Source of the DNA: Lates calcarifer
Taxonomy: Eukaryota > Chordata > Actinopteri > Centropomidae
Assembly: GCF_001640805.2 (NCBI RefSeq)
Contig: NC_066838.1
Coordinates: forward strand, 22,627,928 to 22,691,927
DNA length: 64,000 bases
Reading direction: 5' to 3'
Shown: piece after piece, positions 25,480-35,392 of the stretch
Numbering within the stretch: position 1 is the stretch's first letter
Layout of the letters: the number at the start of each line of letters is the position of its first letter
Made by a program: the position numbers and the translations under genes
Notes under the pieces: model-generated
What the model saw: the letters and a program-made list of their open reading frames with translations, nothing else
Database searches by the model: none
What the model was told of the DNA's origin: nothing

Positions 25480-26785
25480 ATCAGTTTCCAACCCCCCCTC
25501 CCCTCGCCGACTTGTTCTCTCTCAGGCCCTTACATTGCTTATGTAACCATCACTAAGTCTACTCGAATAGCTGCTGCCATTGCCTGACATGGATATATTT
25601 AGCCATTATGTCCCCCCCCCCTCTGTACCCTGCATGCCCAAGCAATGCTAAAAGATTCATGTATTCAGACCCCTCAGGCGGTGCAGTGACACACTTACTT
25701 TACATCCAGAGCAATTAATGTCCACTGAATCTAGATTACAATGCCGGCGTCCCAAAGGGAAGCCGCAATGCCCTAGTGGGTGTTGGGCGTAGGGAGGGAA
25801 GGGTGTGCGGCACCTCTCGAACAGTCACCGTCATGTGACGCTTTGCAGCTCAGTAAGCGAGCACAACTGACTCCAGGTTTTATCCCTTCTGCTTGCATGG
25901 CCAGTAATAGCATATTGATTGTTTATATAGCGCTAGCAGCTCCACACAGCAAAGTGACAGTCATCCCCTCCCTTTTGCCCTCCTCTTTCTTAGTCTCCTC
26001 TACCTCTCTGTCCACCAAACAGTGTTGTCCCCTCTCTTACTCTTTCTTTATCTCCCTTTTTCTCTCTAGCTCTCTGCTCTCACTCTGTTTTCCTCCTCCT
26101 CCTTCTCTTTTCCTCTTTTGTTTAAAGGGCTGGATGATGGCCAGGTCGGAGCCTCAACAGGGTTCTGCAGCACAGAAGGCAGTATGCCACCCTGTGCCAA
26201 GGTCATGCTGGGCAGCCATATTGTATTTTATGAGTAGGTGGTCTGCACTAAGCATTAATATGGCCCCTTGTTAGATTTATCATCCATGGCAACAGCACTA
26301 GATTCTGCACAGGCGACTATCCAGAATGTTAACAGCTTTCCATGTTAAAATTTGGAGTTTTTCTAGTTGGATTTACTGTTGTATAGTCTATAGGAAGGAG
26401 CTGTAGAAGTAAATAAAAATAAGTTTAAAAGTGAGGTCTTTATTTGTGATTGTGTGTGTGTGTGGATGTGATGCTATATTCAAATAGACAGAGCTACAAA
26501 ACATGTTCCATTAGCTACTGCTGTGATTAGAGCACACTCTTGGCACAATGACTCATGGTGTGTTCTGACATTCTGTGGATGCAGGCATGGCGAGCACTCT
26601 TAATTGCTTTTACAGCCACCTGGACCGAAAGAGCATATTTACCCTTGAGCATCCACAGAAACCTGTGCACATTTATGATGTCTATAAGACAGGACCATAA
26701 CTGAAGAGAAAAACATCCTTCAATGTCACTTTCCACAAAACATTCACAAGTTCCTCCCTGACTTTGGTTGTTTACGCCCCTCCAG

Positions 26786-26938
26786 GTGACCCCAGTCGCT
26801 GGACCCCCAGAGGGAGGCACACGGGTGACCATCCATGGCACAAACCTCGGTCTGGCCTTTTCAGACGTGGTGGGCAATATGGAGGTGGCAGGAGTGAGGT
26901 GTACCCCTGTTGAGGATGGCTACATTCATCGCTGAACA
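26786..26938 (+). CDS. plxna2: plexin-A2 window exon 9: start of third IPT, with a +1 frame fault
   Basis: 153 bp between a normal acceptor (cctccag) and donor (gtaagt). It encodes [22 protein letters not shown], then [20 protein letters not shown] and E-D-G-Y-I. The expected next residues, conserved in plexin-A proteins, are (I)-A-E-Q joining IVCEM of exon 10. Here tac-att is followed by an extra c (26927, or an equivalent single base) before atc-gct-gaa-ca. The homologous exon should be 152 bp. As written the frame reads H-R and stops at TGA 26933-26935. [12 protein letters not shown] identifies the IPT start. Either an assembly insertion or a true null allele would explain it; flanking conservation favours the former. 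Confidence 0.9.
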
Positions 26939-27327
26939 GTAAGTCACAAAAACAGGATAAGCATCAGGAGAATTATTTAATGACTGTTATTATTTATATA
27001 TTGATTGAAAGCTACACAAAATACAATTAATTGTGTTTTTTGTATTATTTGAAGACTTAATTCTTCCTTCAAGTTTTTTGAAAGCAGTTGGGAAAATATT
27101 TGCCATATATTGTTCACAATGCAGCATGAGGATTTTCTAATCAGCTAATTATCCCATTCTGTAAACAACACAACTTCCTAGCTAAATCTCCTGATAGGAA
27201 ACTACAATACAGAGCTGTGCTATTAGATAATAAACATGCAAAAAATCAGTTATCAAATACTAATAATGCTGTACCTGGTACATTATGTATGGCCTATACC
27301 AGCTAACACACTCTGATCAATATGATT

Positions 27328-27412
27328 TATATATACATATATATATATATATATATAATATATATATAACACACAATATATATATATATAATATAATATA
27401 TATATATATATG
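27328..27412. repeat. imperfect (TA)n microsatellite
   Basis: AT alternation interrupted by short ACACACA and AATA units in intron 9. The strand is self-complementary, so it may form a cruciform. Confidence 0.95.
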
Positions 27413-29689
27413 TATTATAACAAAAAGTTGCTTTTCCCACCATGTCTGCCTTAATGAAGACTGGAGCAGGTCCAGACAGTCTGGCCCTGACATTGCTGTT
27501 CTCCCCCTGCAGCACACTAGCCCAGTTCTCTCCCTGTAGCTCATCTAGTCAAAAACAATCCCATAACAGCTGTGTGTGTTTACTTCTGTTTACCTCCTTA
27601 ATTGTCCCATGCTGTGCATACATCACGTTAAAGCCTGTCCCGTTCACCCTGAACTAATGAAACGTGGTCCATGCTTCACTACTTGCCCATCTCCCCCTTG
27701 GCTAGACATGCAGACGTGTGTAGACTGAGAAACCCAGTGCCTTATGGTTGTTTAACCTCCTCAGGTGATGCAGGTTCCACAAGGGAAAGGCAAGGATGTA
27801 CACATACTGCTAAAAATGCTTTACACTAAATATATATATTAGCATATTTGGATAAGGATTAGGTTGGATTGCCCTTGGGTATTGAGCTTCATTGGTGGTG
27901 GAAATGCAATTCTCCATGAAAAAAGCGAATCCTGTAATAAATTTTGAAGGGTGGTATACAGCCAGTGCGAAAAATACTCATTATGCAGCTACTATAGGTT
28001 AAATAATTACACCATAGAAAATCAATATGCTGTGAGGTAAAAATACATAAAAATTGTAGTACAACTTGGCCACTGTAAACCCATTACTGGGTGCCACTGA
28101 CACTACATCTCCCTATAGAAGTACTATTGAAATATTTTCAGATTTTTTTAGGAAAGGCAAATGCTCAGAAATAATTGGCCTGTCTCTCAGTTGGTGTGAT
28201 ATTCTCCTCTTCCCACTGACCTAGAGTCAGTTAGAAAATAGTTTAAAGTTTTAAATGTATAGTTGCACACTGAGCCACAGCTGACACACATACACTTATG
28301 CACATACCCACGTGTGCACACAGGCTATCACAGTCATGGCTCTCAGAGGAGCCTTTAACCCTAATTCTTTCCTTGGCCTAGTTCTGCCCTCAGAAAGAGA
28401 ACAGCTCAGCACTGCACCACATACTTTTGGTCTTATGGTGCTGTTACAATATATATGTCACATAGACATATTCTCTCACACATAAGGGCTTACACAATTG
28501 CAGCTTATTCACTGGTTATGTTTATAATTCACACTGTTTCCAACTTTTGGTGGTATTTGAAAAGCATATAGCTTGTGAATAGTGGCAATGACATACAGTA
28601 TGGCTGTGGTTCCTAGCTCTTTACTGGGTAGTTGTAATTAAAATTCACTATGTGCCACTTGGCTGTAGGGGACAATTTGTCAGCAGTGCACTGATCTGAC
28701 AGCACTTTAATCCAATTGGGGACAAGCTAGGGAATTCATTTATATGGCATGTTAAAAAAATAGCCTGAGCGAAATTAAAAAACTAACCTATGACCTCTTT
28801 AGTTTAACTTCGAAGGAGATGGAGTCTTTATGATGATGTTCTGAGCTGGACTTTTATTCAGAACCTTTTGGGGTCATATATTGGCTCTAGGTTCATTATA
28901 TGCTTGTCCTTATCTGACTGTAGCTGTTTGTTTTGAGTCTTAATTCAGTTGCCAGGCATCCTATGATGGACTGGCCTGGATTGGACAAAAAAGAAAAAAA
29001 ACATACATATTAATGTGTCTTTTATGTTACTACTTCAGAGGAGTGTGTGAAAGCCACTCCTGCTTTGAAGAAAAAGTCTCAACTTTTGTATTTTCACAGT
29101 CAGAAAGTACATTTTTCTGAGAGCTGATACTATTCTGAAGCATTTTTATAGTGGCCAAATTGAATCCTCAACATTAGTAAGAATTCAGTTTAAAAGTAAC
29201 CCTCAGGTTTTCATGGAAAGAGGAGGCCTCTTGATGGAGACTGAGAAGATACAATTTAGAGTTCAGCTTTGAAAAGCCAAATGCATTTCCATAAATATTC
29301 AGTTTCACAAAACAACCAGTACAGTAGGCTTACAGGTGGGGAAGCAAGTCAGTCTCTGTTTCTCTGAGGGCTAGTGAAAGGAAAATATCAGCCCTGTCAG
29401 TGAGTAAATCCTTTTTTAGCCACTCTCTTCCACATAGTTCATCCAACAAAGCTCCCAGAGTTGTTTGTTGTAATTCAGGTGATCAGCACTGGAGAAACAA
29501 TACATCTGCTCTGCTTCATCTGCTCCACTCCTGCCTGCCCCTGCCATCTGCCTCACTACATATTCTGTCTCTCTTCCCACACTGTGATTGCTTCTTGTAC
29601 TGTATTGCTCCCTGGCATCACCAATCAATAGACGTCCTCGTTTTATTATGTCATTTGATCTAGTCACCTGCAGTGCAGAGTGACACCTG

Positions 29690-29731
29690 ATCACACGGTA
29701 TGATAAAGCTCTATCGATCCTGCCGTGTGAT
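29690..29731. repeat. 9-bp perfect inverted repeat
   Basis: ATCACACGG (29690-29698) and CCGTGTGAT (29723-29731) with a 24-base spacer. It could form a short hairpin in RNA. Too short for a microRNA precursor. Confidence 0.6.
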
Positions 29732-30169
29732 TTACATTAGACGTACCACACTGGCACGGCACCAGCACTGTCAGGTGCCTGGTTGCTGGTGGGAAATTTA
29801 CTCCACTCAGGTTGGGTGTATTGGAGTGCCAAGGGAGGAGGAGCCAAGGTCTCATTTAAAGATTGTCATCGAAGGGGGTCCTGGTCGATGTCTTGATGTG
29901 TCCCGTAATGAAATGAGTGAGACAACAAAAGGAGATTGGATTTAGAGTGGAAGATAAATCGATATCAAGCAGAGAAGTGTTTTGATTACTTTCTCCCAAC
30001 TTCGCTCAAGCATTCAAACATATAGACGACTTCTGAGCTTTAAGTTATTTTTTAAGAAAAATACAATTCTCTTCAGTCCAGATGAAATTTTACAAACAGT
30101 ATTTTGTTTTTTATATGGCTCAGCTTTATTTTACAGTGATTTTAATGAATTATTTTGTGTCTTTTGTAG

Positions 30170-30287
30170 GATTGTGTGTGAGATGGATGCAGCACCTGCA
30201 GACAGCAGACCTGGTCCAATCCAGCTGTGTGTTGGAGAGTGCAGACCAGAACTCAGGGCTCGCTCCTCACAACTCTACTCCTTTGTG
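30170..30287 (+). CDS. plxna2: plexin-A2 window exon 10: end of third IPT
   Basis: 118 bp (1 + 39 codons), ending in phase 0. It encodes IVCEMDAAPADSRPGPIQLC then VGECRPELRARSSQLYSFV. IVCEM, C(V/I)(G/A)xC(R/K)PE and the closing SQLYxFV are conserved strand motifs of plexin-A IPT folds. Its first base completes the glutamine codon begun by ca of exon 9, which shows that the exon 9 splice sites are right and the frame fault is inside exon 9. Donor gtatga. Confidence 0.95.
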
Positions 30288-32047
30288 GTATGACTGCAAT
30301 TCTCCATATTGCTCTATAGCCTCATAAAATATAACTTACAACACTTGAAGAGTACTGTAGTCAATATGAGACAAACAAAAGAGCACCATATACAGTTAGT
30401 TCAATTAAAAGTCATTTGTATTTTGCTTGCAAAGTAATTGTTTATGCGCCAACGGCAAATAATGATGTGTGAGTTGCTATGCCTACCAACAGTGTAATTA
30501 AGCAGCTCTGTGTATGCTTACTTGTTATTTTGGATGTAACATTCTTCCATTAAAAGCACAAGGTTTTCAAGGAGACCTCATTAATGATCTCTGCAGGGTC
30601 TCTGGTTGTAGATGCTGTTTGTCTTTACTGAGTGAAGATTATGAAGTTTAGTTAATAGAGCCTCATATTTTCTTCACTAGAGAGTGTTTTTGCTGTTCCC
30701 TAGTGTTGTGAGCAAATGTACTGTTTACAACTCACCAGCTGAGCTGCATTATGTAAGTTAATCATCCAGTGGATGGCAAAATAATAATATAATCTAAGAT
30801 TTCTTGGAGATCATTGTGTTAGTGTTTTCTGTATTTATAAAATTGTTTAAGCAACAACTCGCACAAAGTAGGAAATTAAAATAGTCGATCAAGTGTGATT
30901 GGATGGTTGGTGAGGGTCATAAGAGAGCAAGAAAGACAGATGAACAAACACCTTGCTAAAATGGAAAGCAGCACTCCACCTGGCAGGTAAACATTATCTG
31001 CTCCCCATCCTCACACATTCAACCATTTTCCCGTCTCTGTCATCCGCTGCCTGCCCAGCCTGCAGCTAACAGATAATCTACTTTCCCATTTGCGCTCTCT
31101 CACACCTTCACAATTAGTGCTCCCTTAACAATTAACAGCAGCCAGTAATTACTACTGTTGTTTTCCGAGTACCTGCTTTAGCCTGCATCGTGGAAGTCAC
31201 ACTTTACTGACAGTTTTGAGTTTTGTCAGAGTGATGCCCTTGGCTCTGTAGTAAATCCTCAGCTACTTCTTTCTCACTAGTGTTACAGCTGCTACTCTGG
31301 GAAGCAGTGGAATTCCTCGGAGAATACTTCACAGGGCCTAGAATTGGCGCCACTTGCAATTCCCCTGTATCGCAGGCCACCAAAGAAAAAAGAAAACACC
31401 ATCACAGAGATGCTCTTCAAATTTCCCAACAAGACACACTCCCTATGTGACCGTCTTTTTCAGCCAGCAACAGTGGAGCACTTGGCAAAAGGGGCAGTGT
31501 AAATGACAGAGTGTGCAATTAGTTGTTTTTTGTTTGTGCACATAGAAGTGTGTGTGCTTGTCTGTGTTTGTGTGTATGTGCGTACGTGTGCGCATCTGCG
31601 TGTGTGTTTCTCTGTATGACGGGCTGTCTGCTTGGATATTTCTCCATCTGTCTGTGTGACGCCAGTCTACCTGCCCGCTGCTCTAAACACTAGTTATTTT
31701 CAGACTATCTTTAAAATGCTTAGCTCAGACACAATCCAGCAATGCACAACACACAGGGGAGGATCTCTCAGGGACTCTAAGAGCTCCTGGTTTTATCCTC
31801 TTTGCACCCACCAGCGCTGCACTCCACTGCCATCGGCCTGGCAATATGAATAACTGTAATTTGCTGGGGCTCTGTGATAATACGTGAAGGTTTCAAGAGA
31901 TACCACAGAGATGTTGTCCCTGTTAGTCTAGAAAATATCCATCTTTTTGTCTGACTTTCTTGCTTTTTCCTTTCTGTCTGCTCTTGCTCCTCTCCCTCTA
32001 ATTTGCTCTCATGGTTCAACCTCTCTTTCTCTGCATCTGTTTTGTAG
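30288..32047 (+). other. plxna2: intron 10 (1.8 kb)
   Basis: AT-rich with an interrupted TG-rich stretch at about 31525-31615. No exon, RNA gene or recognised mobile element was seen. Confidence 0.8.
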
Positions 32048-32183
32048 ACTCCCACCGTCACAGGTCTGTCCCCTAGCAGAGGTCCAGAGTCTGGGGGCAC
32101 AAAAGTAACCATAATGGGAGAGAATCTTGGCGCCGGCAGCAGTGTCAACGTTCAGTTCGGAAACCAGACATGCGAGTTCTTTG
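32048..32183 (+). CDS. plxna2: plexin-A2 window exon 11: start of fourth IPT, with a -1 frame fault
   Basis: 136 bp between acceptor tttgtag and donor gtgaga. It encodes [22 protein letters not shown], then [15 protein letters not shown] and G. The family continues G-N-Q-T-C-E-F, and that reading (aac-cag-aca-tgc-gag-ttc) is present but one base out of register: ttc-gg is followed directly by aac at 32161, so the glycine codon lacks its third base. The homologous exon should be 137 bp to join exon 12 in phase. As written, translation would continue T-R-H-A-S and stop at TGA 33760-33762 in exon 12. N-Q-T is a potential sequon. Confidence 0.9.
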
Positions 32184-33751
32184 GGTGAGACTTCCCTCTT
32201 GCACTCATTTATATCATAAAACTGTTATTAGTAGCCCATAAAGTTTAATTTTCTAAAACAGACTGCATGATTGAGCTTTTGTTTAACACAGCTTATTCAT
32301 GGAGAAAGGCTTTTTATTGTGCTTGCACATTAACATGAGGTGGGAATGTAAAATGTTCGTATTCAATCAAGTGCAAATTAAAGACAAATTTGAATTTCAC
32401 AGTTTACAGTTTCAACATTGCAGTTTAATGTGGATATTAGGAAGGGAAACTAATCTGCTCACTATGAATGTTGAATTTTGTCACCTACATTAAGTGATTA
32501 AAAAAAAGTGTAAAAACAGAAAAGTAAAAAGCAACCAATTGTTTTTATTTGTGTCATGTTTGCATTTTTTCCTCACATCTTTGTATTTTTCTTTTCTTGC
32601 ATTTGCATTTTGCAACATTTACAACATTTATATCTTCAATATATATCCTGATAGTTTCACAATTCTTTGACCGTGTTTGTTTAACTTTTTTGAGCTGCTA
32701 CATACATCACTGTCAGAGAATGTTAGATATATGGGATGCTCTGAGCAAATGGAAAAAAAAAACAAGAGCTCTTGTTCCCAAGATGATGTGAATTATTCCC
32801 ATTAAATAATCTGCTATATTTCACTGCTTTCTTGTATTTTTTCCCTTGATATTACTGAGAAATCCCCCAGGGGAAAGTCTCTCTCTCTCTCTCTCTCTCC
32901 CTCTGTCAGAAACTTGTGTAAATCTTAATAAGGTTTTGATGACCTGCTGCATCAAACCTTGTAATAATAGCTTCCAGAAAAACCTTGTGCTTCTACGGAT
33001 CTATCTTTTTTTTTCATCCACCCCTTCCCTCTCATTCTATCTATCAACACATTCATCTGTTCTATCCCCCTTGTTTCTCAATGCTCTTGTTTCTCATTCT
33101 TACAATTCCCTTCCTCATCTCATTCCACCATCCCTCCTTCCCTCACTTAGTTGCTCCCACACGCCCTCCTTCTACTTTCCACTCCTGTACTCCTATTTTA
33201 AGCCCTGCTATGGTAGTCTGACTATAATATTGTAAGGTTGAGGAGTCAAGCCAGCTTTAATGAGATATGGGGCTAATTACTGGCTTGTGTTTCTCCACTG
33301 TATTCCTGGTATGGGAGGGAGAGGAGGATGGGGGGCTGTTCTACTACAAGCTTTCCTCTGCTAATGAATTGGGACAAATTCTGGGGGTGGGCAGGTAGAA
33401 CATGGAGCCATAGAGAGGGAGGGAGGGGAAAGCATAAATTCACATATGACAGTGGTGGAGGTACTGCTCATGTATTCACTTGTGTGCACAGTCTTCTGCG
33501 TGCACCTATCTGTATTTGTGGCCAGATGAGTACAATACATATTTAAGGCTGTGCAATACAAATGTCTTAAACACATTCATTAGAGCTCTTATTTATTTTT
33601 ATCATGGAATGGCAGGTTTGTTTGTTCTGCTGTGTCCCAGCTCAGATAATTAGGGACCGGGGCTGGTAGAACAAAATGTATAATATATTCTGTTGTTGTA
33701 GGTGATGATTTAGATAATTCCATTAATGTTGGCCTTCGGCTTCACTTGCAG
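32184..33751 (+). other. plxna2: intron 11 (1.6 kb)
   Basis: It contains a (CT)n run at 32879-32899 and a pyrimidine-rich stretch at about 33010-33190. No other feature was seen. Confidence 0.8.
32879..32899. repeat. (CT)n microsatellite
   Basis: About ten CT units, in intron 11. Confidence 0.9.
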
Positions 33752-33919
33752 ACGGACCATGACGGAGATAGTTTGCTACTCTGCCCCTTCTCTGTCTGGT
33801 GTCGGCCCAGTGCAGATCAGCGTGAGCGTGGATCATGCCCAAATCAGAGAGAGTCTCACCTTCGAGTACATAGAAGACCCTACTATCCAGCGTATTGAAC
33901 CAGACTGGAGCATTGCAAG
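33752..33919 (+). CDS. plxna2: plexin-A2 window exon 12: end of fourth IPT
   Basis: 168 bp (1 + 55 codons + 2). It encodes [20 protein letters not shown], then [22 protein letters not shown] and [13 protein letters not shown]. The FEYIEDPxIxRIEPxWSI block marks the boundary between consecutive plexin IPT folds. The last codon (ag|t, Ser) is split across the intron. Acceptor cacttgcag; donor gtaaag. Confidence 0.96.
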
Positions 33920-35298
33920 GTAAAGTCATAACACTTGTCATCTTGAGAGCACACAGGACTGTACACACTCCACAGACTGTACATGTCAGATGCTGTGTTT
34001 TCCACATTTCACCAATCAAACCCTGAGCTTCTGTTACCCAGACGAGGATTTTAGCCCCCCACCCACCCAGAGCTTTAAAGCCAGCCTGCCCAAGCCAGTG
34101 GCAATAAGCAGACACAAGTCAATATTGCACTTTCAATTACTGTTCAGTTCTCTTCCAATTAGTCTGGATCTGATAGAACTGCCACAGCTCACAGATTGAA
34201 GAGGATGGGCACCATTGAGACCGAGATCCTCCTATCAAATGCAGTGTTGATCCATCTGTTGAACGTCTTTGGCAGATAGATACACATACACCACACACTA
34301 CTAATTAAAAGGAGGAGAGGGATGAAAATGAAATAGCGGCTTAGTAGAACAATGTGCTATCAGAGGTGTGAGTCCGCAGCAGATGGCGTGGGCTTAGCGA
34401 CGGAGTGCAGGGGACACTGTGGCAGAAGTGTGATCGCACAGAGGGAAAAGCGGGTGGAAATGAACGGAGACAGTGATAGAGAAGGACATCATATTAGTCA
34501 TCTTTCTTTGGGTTTTTTTTTCATAGATAGATAGATAGATACTGTATTTAGACAGAGAGAGAGGAAGAGCACTCAGTATAAATCTTATCTCCACAGTAGT
34601 TGAGAATATAATTTAATGAGCCTGAAGACAGCACAAGGTCCATCTGCAGTAATTCACTCTACACAGCACTACAGTGAACCCATAGTCTAATAGCACATAC
34701 CCATTCAACATTTATTTTTGCAACAATTTCAGCCTGGCATCTGTATTCAGCACGCCACATTGACAGGCATAACAACAAAAACAACAAACATCAACAAGAA
34801 CCCAAACAGCTGCAGGGAGAGCTGTGCATCCAGCAGTTTCCCTCCTGCTTTGTTTGCATGCTTAGTTTGTGCTTCTGTGTTATGAAGCCCAGGACCACCA
34901 CTGCATCCTTATATGCTTGAGTTGCCTCGGGATTACAAAACACAAATCTGCACCAGCTGATTGTAGCCAGTGAAGTCAGTTAAAAAGTGTCTCTAATCAT
35001 CCTCCACTCCAAAGGCTATTATCTCCCAAAAGAAACTGAGGATGAAAGTCCATTTGATGCGTTCAATTTCGACTGATGGCGAACATTTTGAGGAGGTACA
35101 TAAGGGTTAGAAAGTTTAGTTGAGAGTTGCCTTGGGCATTTTTCTCTCGTCTTCTCTCTTTCTCATTGTTACTTTGTCTCTTCCTTTCTTTTTTCTTTCC
35201 CCTTGAAGTTTAAGACAGAAGAATAAGAAGGCATTTGGCAAACACCATCATTAAACATGTGGAATGAATCGTGTCTTTTTCTTTGTCTTTTTCTTCAG
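33920..35298 (+). other. plxna2: intron 12 (1.4 kb)
   Basis: A short (GATA)4 tract at 34524-34540 is the only repeat noted. The pyrimidine tract before the acceptor is long. Nothing coding was seen. Confidence 0.8.
34524..34540. repeat. (GATA)4 tetranucleotide repeat
   Basis: Four TAGA/GATA units, in intron 12. Confidence 0.9.
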
Positions 35299-35392
35299 TG
35301 GTCACACCCCTCTGATGGTCACAGGAACCAATCTGGATGTGGTTCAGGAGCCCAGGATCCGAGTTAAATACGCCGGCCGAGAGTCTGTTAAC
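35299..35392 (+). CDS. plxna2: plexin-A2 window exon 13: start of fifth IPT
   Basis: 94 bp (1 + 31 codons), ending in phase 0. It encodes [20 protein letters not shown] then [12 protein letters not shown]. The SGxTPLxVxGxNLDxxQxPRIRxK pattern is the standard IPT opening in A-type plexins; E-P-R-I-R-V-K and ESVN fit A2. Acceptor ttcttcag; donor gtaaga. Confidence 0.95.

Larger units (their letters stand above)
20394..26785 (+). other. plxna2: intron 8 (6.4 kb)
   Basis: It carries CT/CA microsatellites (21171-21226, 21972-21994, 25461-25479), a C-run at about 25612-25621, and several low-repeat, AT-motif-rich stretches that may be conserved non-coding sequence (about 23690-23840, 25640-25760 and 26190-26300). 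An open frame of 164 codons at 25780-26274 is dominated by pyrimidine-rich low-complexity sequence and is not supported as a gene. Confidence 0.8.
26939..30169 (+). other. plxna2: intron 9 (3.2 kb)
   Basis: It contains an imperfect (TA)n microsatellite at 27328-27412 and, near its 3' end, a more complex stretch (29640-29945) with a perfect 9-bp inverted repeat. Otherwise AT-rich. No coding feature was seen. Confidence 0.8.

Noticed and set aside
25780..26274. 164-codon open frame in intron 8
   Set aside because: Much of it is pyrimidine-rich low-complexity sequence giving Ser/Leu/Phe/Pro runs; no family features.
28955..28985. ATGATGGACTGGC resembling a fish repeat word
   Set aside because: Only about 13 bases match; no flanking similarity.
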